From: Alviniconcha marisindica | Lineage: Eukaryota > Mollusca > Gastropoda > Provannidae | Reading direction: 5' to 3' | NCBI GenBank assembly: GCA_018857735.1 | Contig: JABMCL010002073.1 | Location: 1,669,501-1,733,500, forward strand | DNA: 64,000 nucleotides | In this document: positions 62,311 through 64,000 of the stretch, piece by piece | How the letters are laid out: every line of letters begins with the position of its first letter | Numbering within the stretch: position 1 is the stretch's first letter | Made by a program: the position numbers and the translations under genes | Notes under the pieces: model-generated | Database searches by the model: none | Told to the model about the DNA's origin: nothing | Seen by the model: the letters and a program-made list of their open reading frames with translations, nothing else

Positions 62311-62504
62311 GAAGGGTCCACAGATGCTTGCCCAGGAAGTGCACCCTCCCAGAGTAAAAGTCCAGCCTCCCTGCCCCAAAACTGACCAGCAGGAACTCAC
62401 AGGTTAATCAGGTCAGTACAATTGAAAAAGAAGGGGCCCTGTCTGACTCGGGATCTGTTTACCCAAGGGTTAAGGAAAAGATTTCAAGGCATTTTTTTTG
62501 TTTT

Positions 62505-63003
62505 TTGATTGATGATCGCTTATATAGCGCTATTCTCCACTCTCTTGAGCAGACTCACTGTGCTCGCATGTGGTTCTACATGAGGGTCTAACTTTTTATA
62601 GCGTGTTTTTTGAATATCCACTGAAGTGGTGTACTTACAGTGTTTTTTGAATATCCACTGAAGTGGTGTACTTACTGGCATTGCTGGTGCCACATGAAAC
62701 TGCAGCCGTCTCGGTGCAAGTTCTGTGTACACCATACAACCATGCACCATTCACTTCATGCAAAGTCACATATGTAAAGTGTATGCGTGTTTAGCTGTAA
62801 CCTGCCACCTGCACTTTTGGCAGAATGACCGGGATCTTTTACGTGCTACTGCGGTAACATGGGGGTAGAATGGATACCGAAATAAGAGTCAGCACAGAAA
62901 GTTGACCCTGGAGAAGAAAATTCTTCTGCCGCTCCTGCAGGGATTCAAACCAGCGACCTTTCAATCATGAGTATGGCACTCTAACCACTGAGCTATCCCC
63001 GGC
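62505..63003 (-). mobile_element. tRNA-derived SINE (family 2), reversed
   Basis: Read on -, the head is GATAGCTCAGTGGTTAGAGT, then GATTGAAAGGTCGC, CCTGCAGGAGCGGCAGAAGA, the body with TTCGGTATCCATTC and AAAAGATCCCGGTCATTCTG, and the tail AGCGCTATATAAGCGATCAT. A 51-bp piece (GTGTTTTTTGAATATCCACT and on) is duplicated in the body at 62603-62690. Confidence 0.9.
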
Positions 63004-63375
63004 ATTGCCTATGTCCCATTTTGGTTTGTGTGTGCTTGGGTGTTTAGTGATAGACCAGTATATCCCTGTGGCCCTGATGAATATGTGTTACATTTCCTGA
63101 GGTTCTGTTCTGTCTTGAGAAAAACGACAACACAAAGAATAAAGCAGATTGTGTATGCTGTGCTTTTAGACGATGGCGAGGCAGCCATGTGTCCAGTGTA
63201 AAATGTTAACTCTATTTTTATACTTTTTCATGTAAGTGTTGCAATTCTTAAATGTTACAGGCCAAATATTTTTTGCATGTACTGTTACATCTATCACACA
63301 GAGCCACATGTCGCTGATTTGCATTAGCTCCTGTGCACACTTTGTCTAAAACTAGTAAAGGTGTTTGTTTCACAG

Positions 63376-63434
63376 AGAGAGAGAGAGAGACTGGGAGAAA
63401 GAGAGAGAGACTGGGAGAAAGAGAGTGTGTGTGC

Positions 63435-63480
<46 letters not shown>

Positions 63481-63500
63481 AGAGAGAGAGAGAAAAAGGT
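63376..63500. repeat. (GA)n and (GT)n compound repeat
   Basis: (GA)n with a duplicated GAGACTGGGAGAAA, then GT units, then (GA)n and AAAAAGG. Confidence 0.95.
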
Positions 63501-64000
63501 AAAACACCTTGCACTTTTCACATGCTGAGTATCATGTCATTCTCTTGGTTGTAAATTGGTGGCTAGGTAAAGTTGTATATTGCTATGACTACCTATTTGT
63601 TGAAGTACAAAACTGAATTAAGAAGGCATCATTTTAAGCTGGTCTTTAGACTCAACAGTACTTGCAAACCTTTGCAGGTATTCCCATTTCCCCCAAAAGG
63701 CCTGCATGTGATTCTTAAAAGATCCTCAGGGTTGCTGTTGGTCAATGTGTGATAATTAGGTAAAAAGAGAAAGTGATCATGAATGTCTGGTGTAACTGTC
63801 GCCTGCTATAACAATACACACATAAATTGGAAAATTCCTTTGCATGCCAAGTATGAATTACGCACTTTGTCATATTTTCTTTTTTTGCTTGGCTGGAAAT
63901 AAAAAGCAAAACAGCACTGAGTCTGTGTACTCTTCATCAACATGCCACCATCTTGCCATCCAGTCACAGCAAAAGCTTCACTGGTTCTGTTTTTTGGACA

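Larger units (their letters stand above)
60176..63905 (+). other. PDPR 3' UTR and downstream flank
   Basis: Candidate poly(A) signals AATAAA lie at 60950, 63139 and 63898. The first is followed by sequence with TTGTTAGCATGGTGTGGGGA and is the likeliest. The region also carries a dispersed repeat (62185) and a reversed SINE (62505). There is no further gene. Confidence 0.5.

Overview
This is eukaryotic DNA from an invertebrate, most likely a mollusc and possibly a gastropod. The genes are split by introns, several kilobases of every region are microsatellite ((GT)n, (GA)n, (TA)n, poly-G/C) or minisatellite, and tRNA-headed SINEs and degenerate L1/Tx1-like LINE pieces lie in introns and spacers. 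The species assignment is an inference from style and protein similarity, not from a marker gene. There are no bacterial or viral genes.

Three genes can be supported. (1) At the left edge, on the + strand, are the last three coding exons (378-3463) of a DHRS1-like short-chain dehydrogenase, with a poly(A) signal at 4844. (2) On the - strand, between 20863 and 12702, is a gene that begins with a complete MADF (Adf-1 type Myb/SANT-like) DNA-binding domain spread over two exons. It appears to be spliced onto a very large last exon. That exon carries a TIFA-like FHA domain, a long Gln/Pro/Gly-rich tail and two consecutive TRAF6-type PxExx(acidic) motifs at the extreme C-terminus. I found one phase-compatible linking exon, so a MADF-FHA fusion is the most economical model, but it needs transcript proof. 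(3) On the + strand from 30712 to 60175 is a complete 15-exon gene for PDPR, the mitochondrial regulatory subunit of pyruvate dehydrogenase phosphatase (909 residues by my splicing). All phases agree and one intron is of the GC-AG type.

Layout: 1-4.9 kb is the 3' part of DHRS1. 4.9-12.7 kb is non-coding and may be a very long 3' UTR of the MADF/FHA gene, whose closest possible poly(A) signal to DHRS1 is at 4954, tail to tail with it. 12.7-20.9 kb is the MADF/FHA gene, with a GC-rich promoter-like segment at 20.9-21.4 kb. 21.4-30.6 kb is intergenic, repeat-rich and without recognisable genes. 30.7-60.2 kb is PDPR, with a LINE in intron 1 and large minisatellites in introns 2 and 11. 60.2-64 kb is the PDPR 3' UTR and flank, with another SINE.

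The three genes are not an operon and share no pathway that I can see. PDPR acts in mitochondrial control of pyruvate oxidation, DHRS1 is a membrane-associated reductase, and the MADF/FHA protein has the hallmarks of the ALPK1-TIFA-TRAF6 innate-immune adaptor, apparently joined to a DNA-binding domain. That last gene is the most interesting object in the window.
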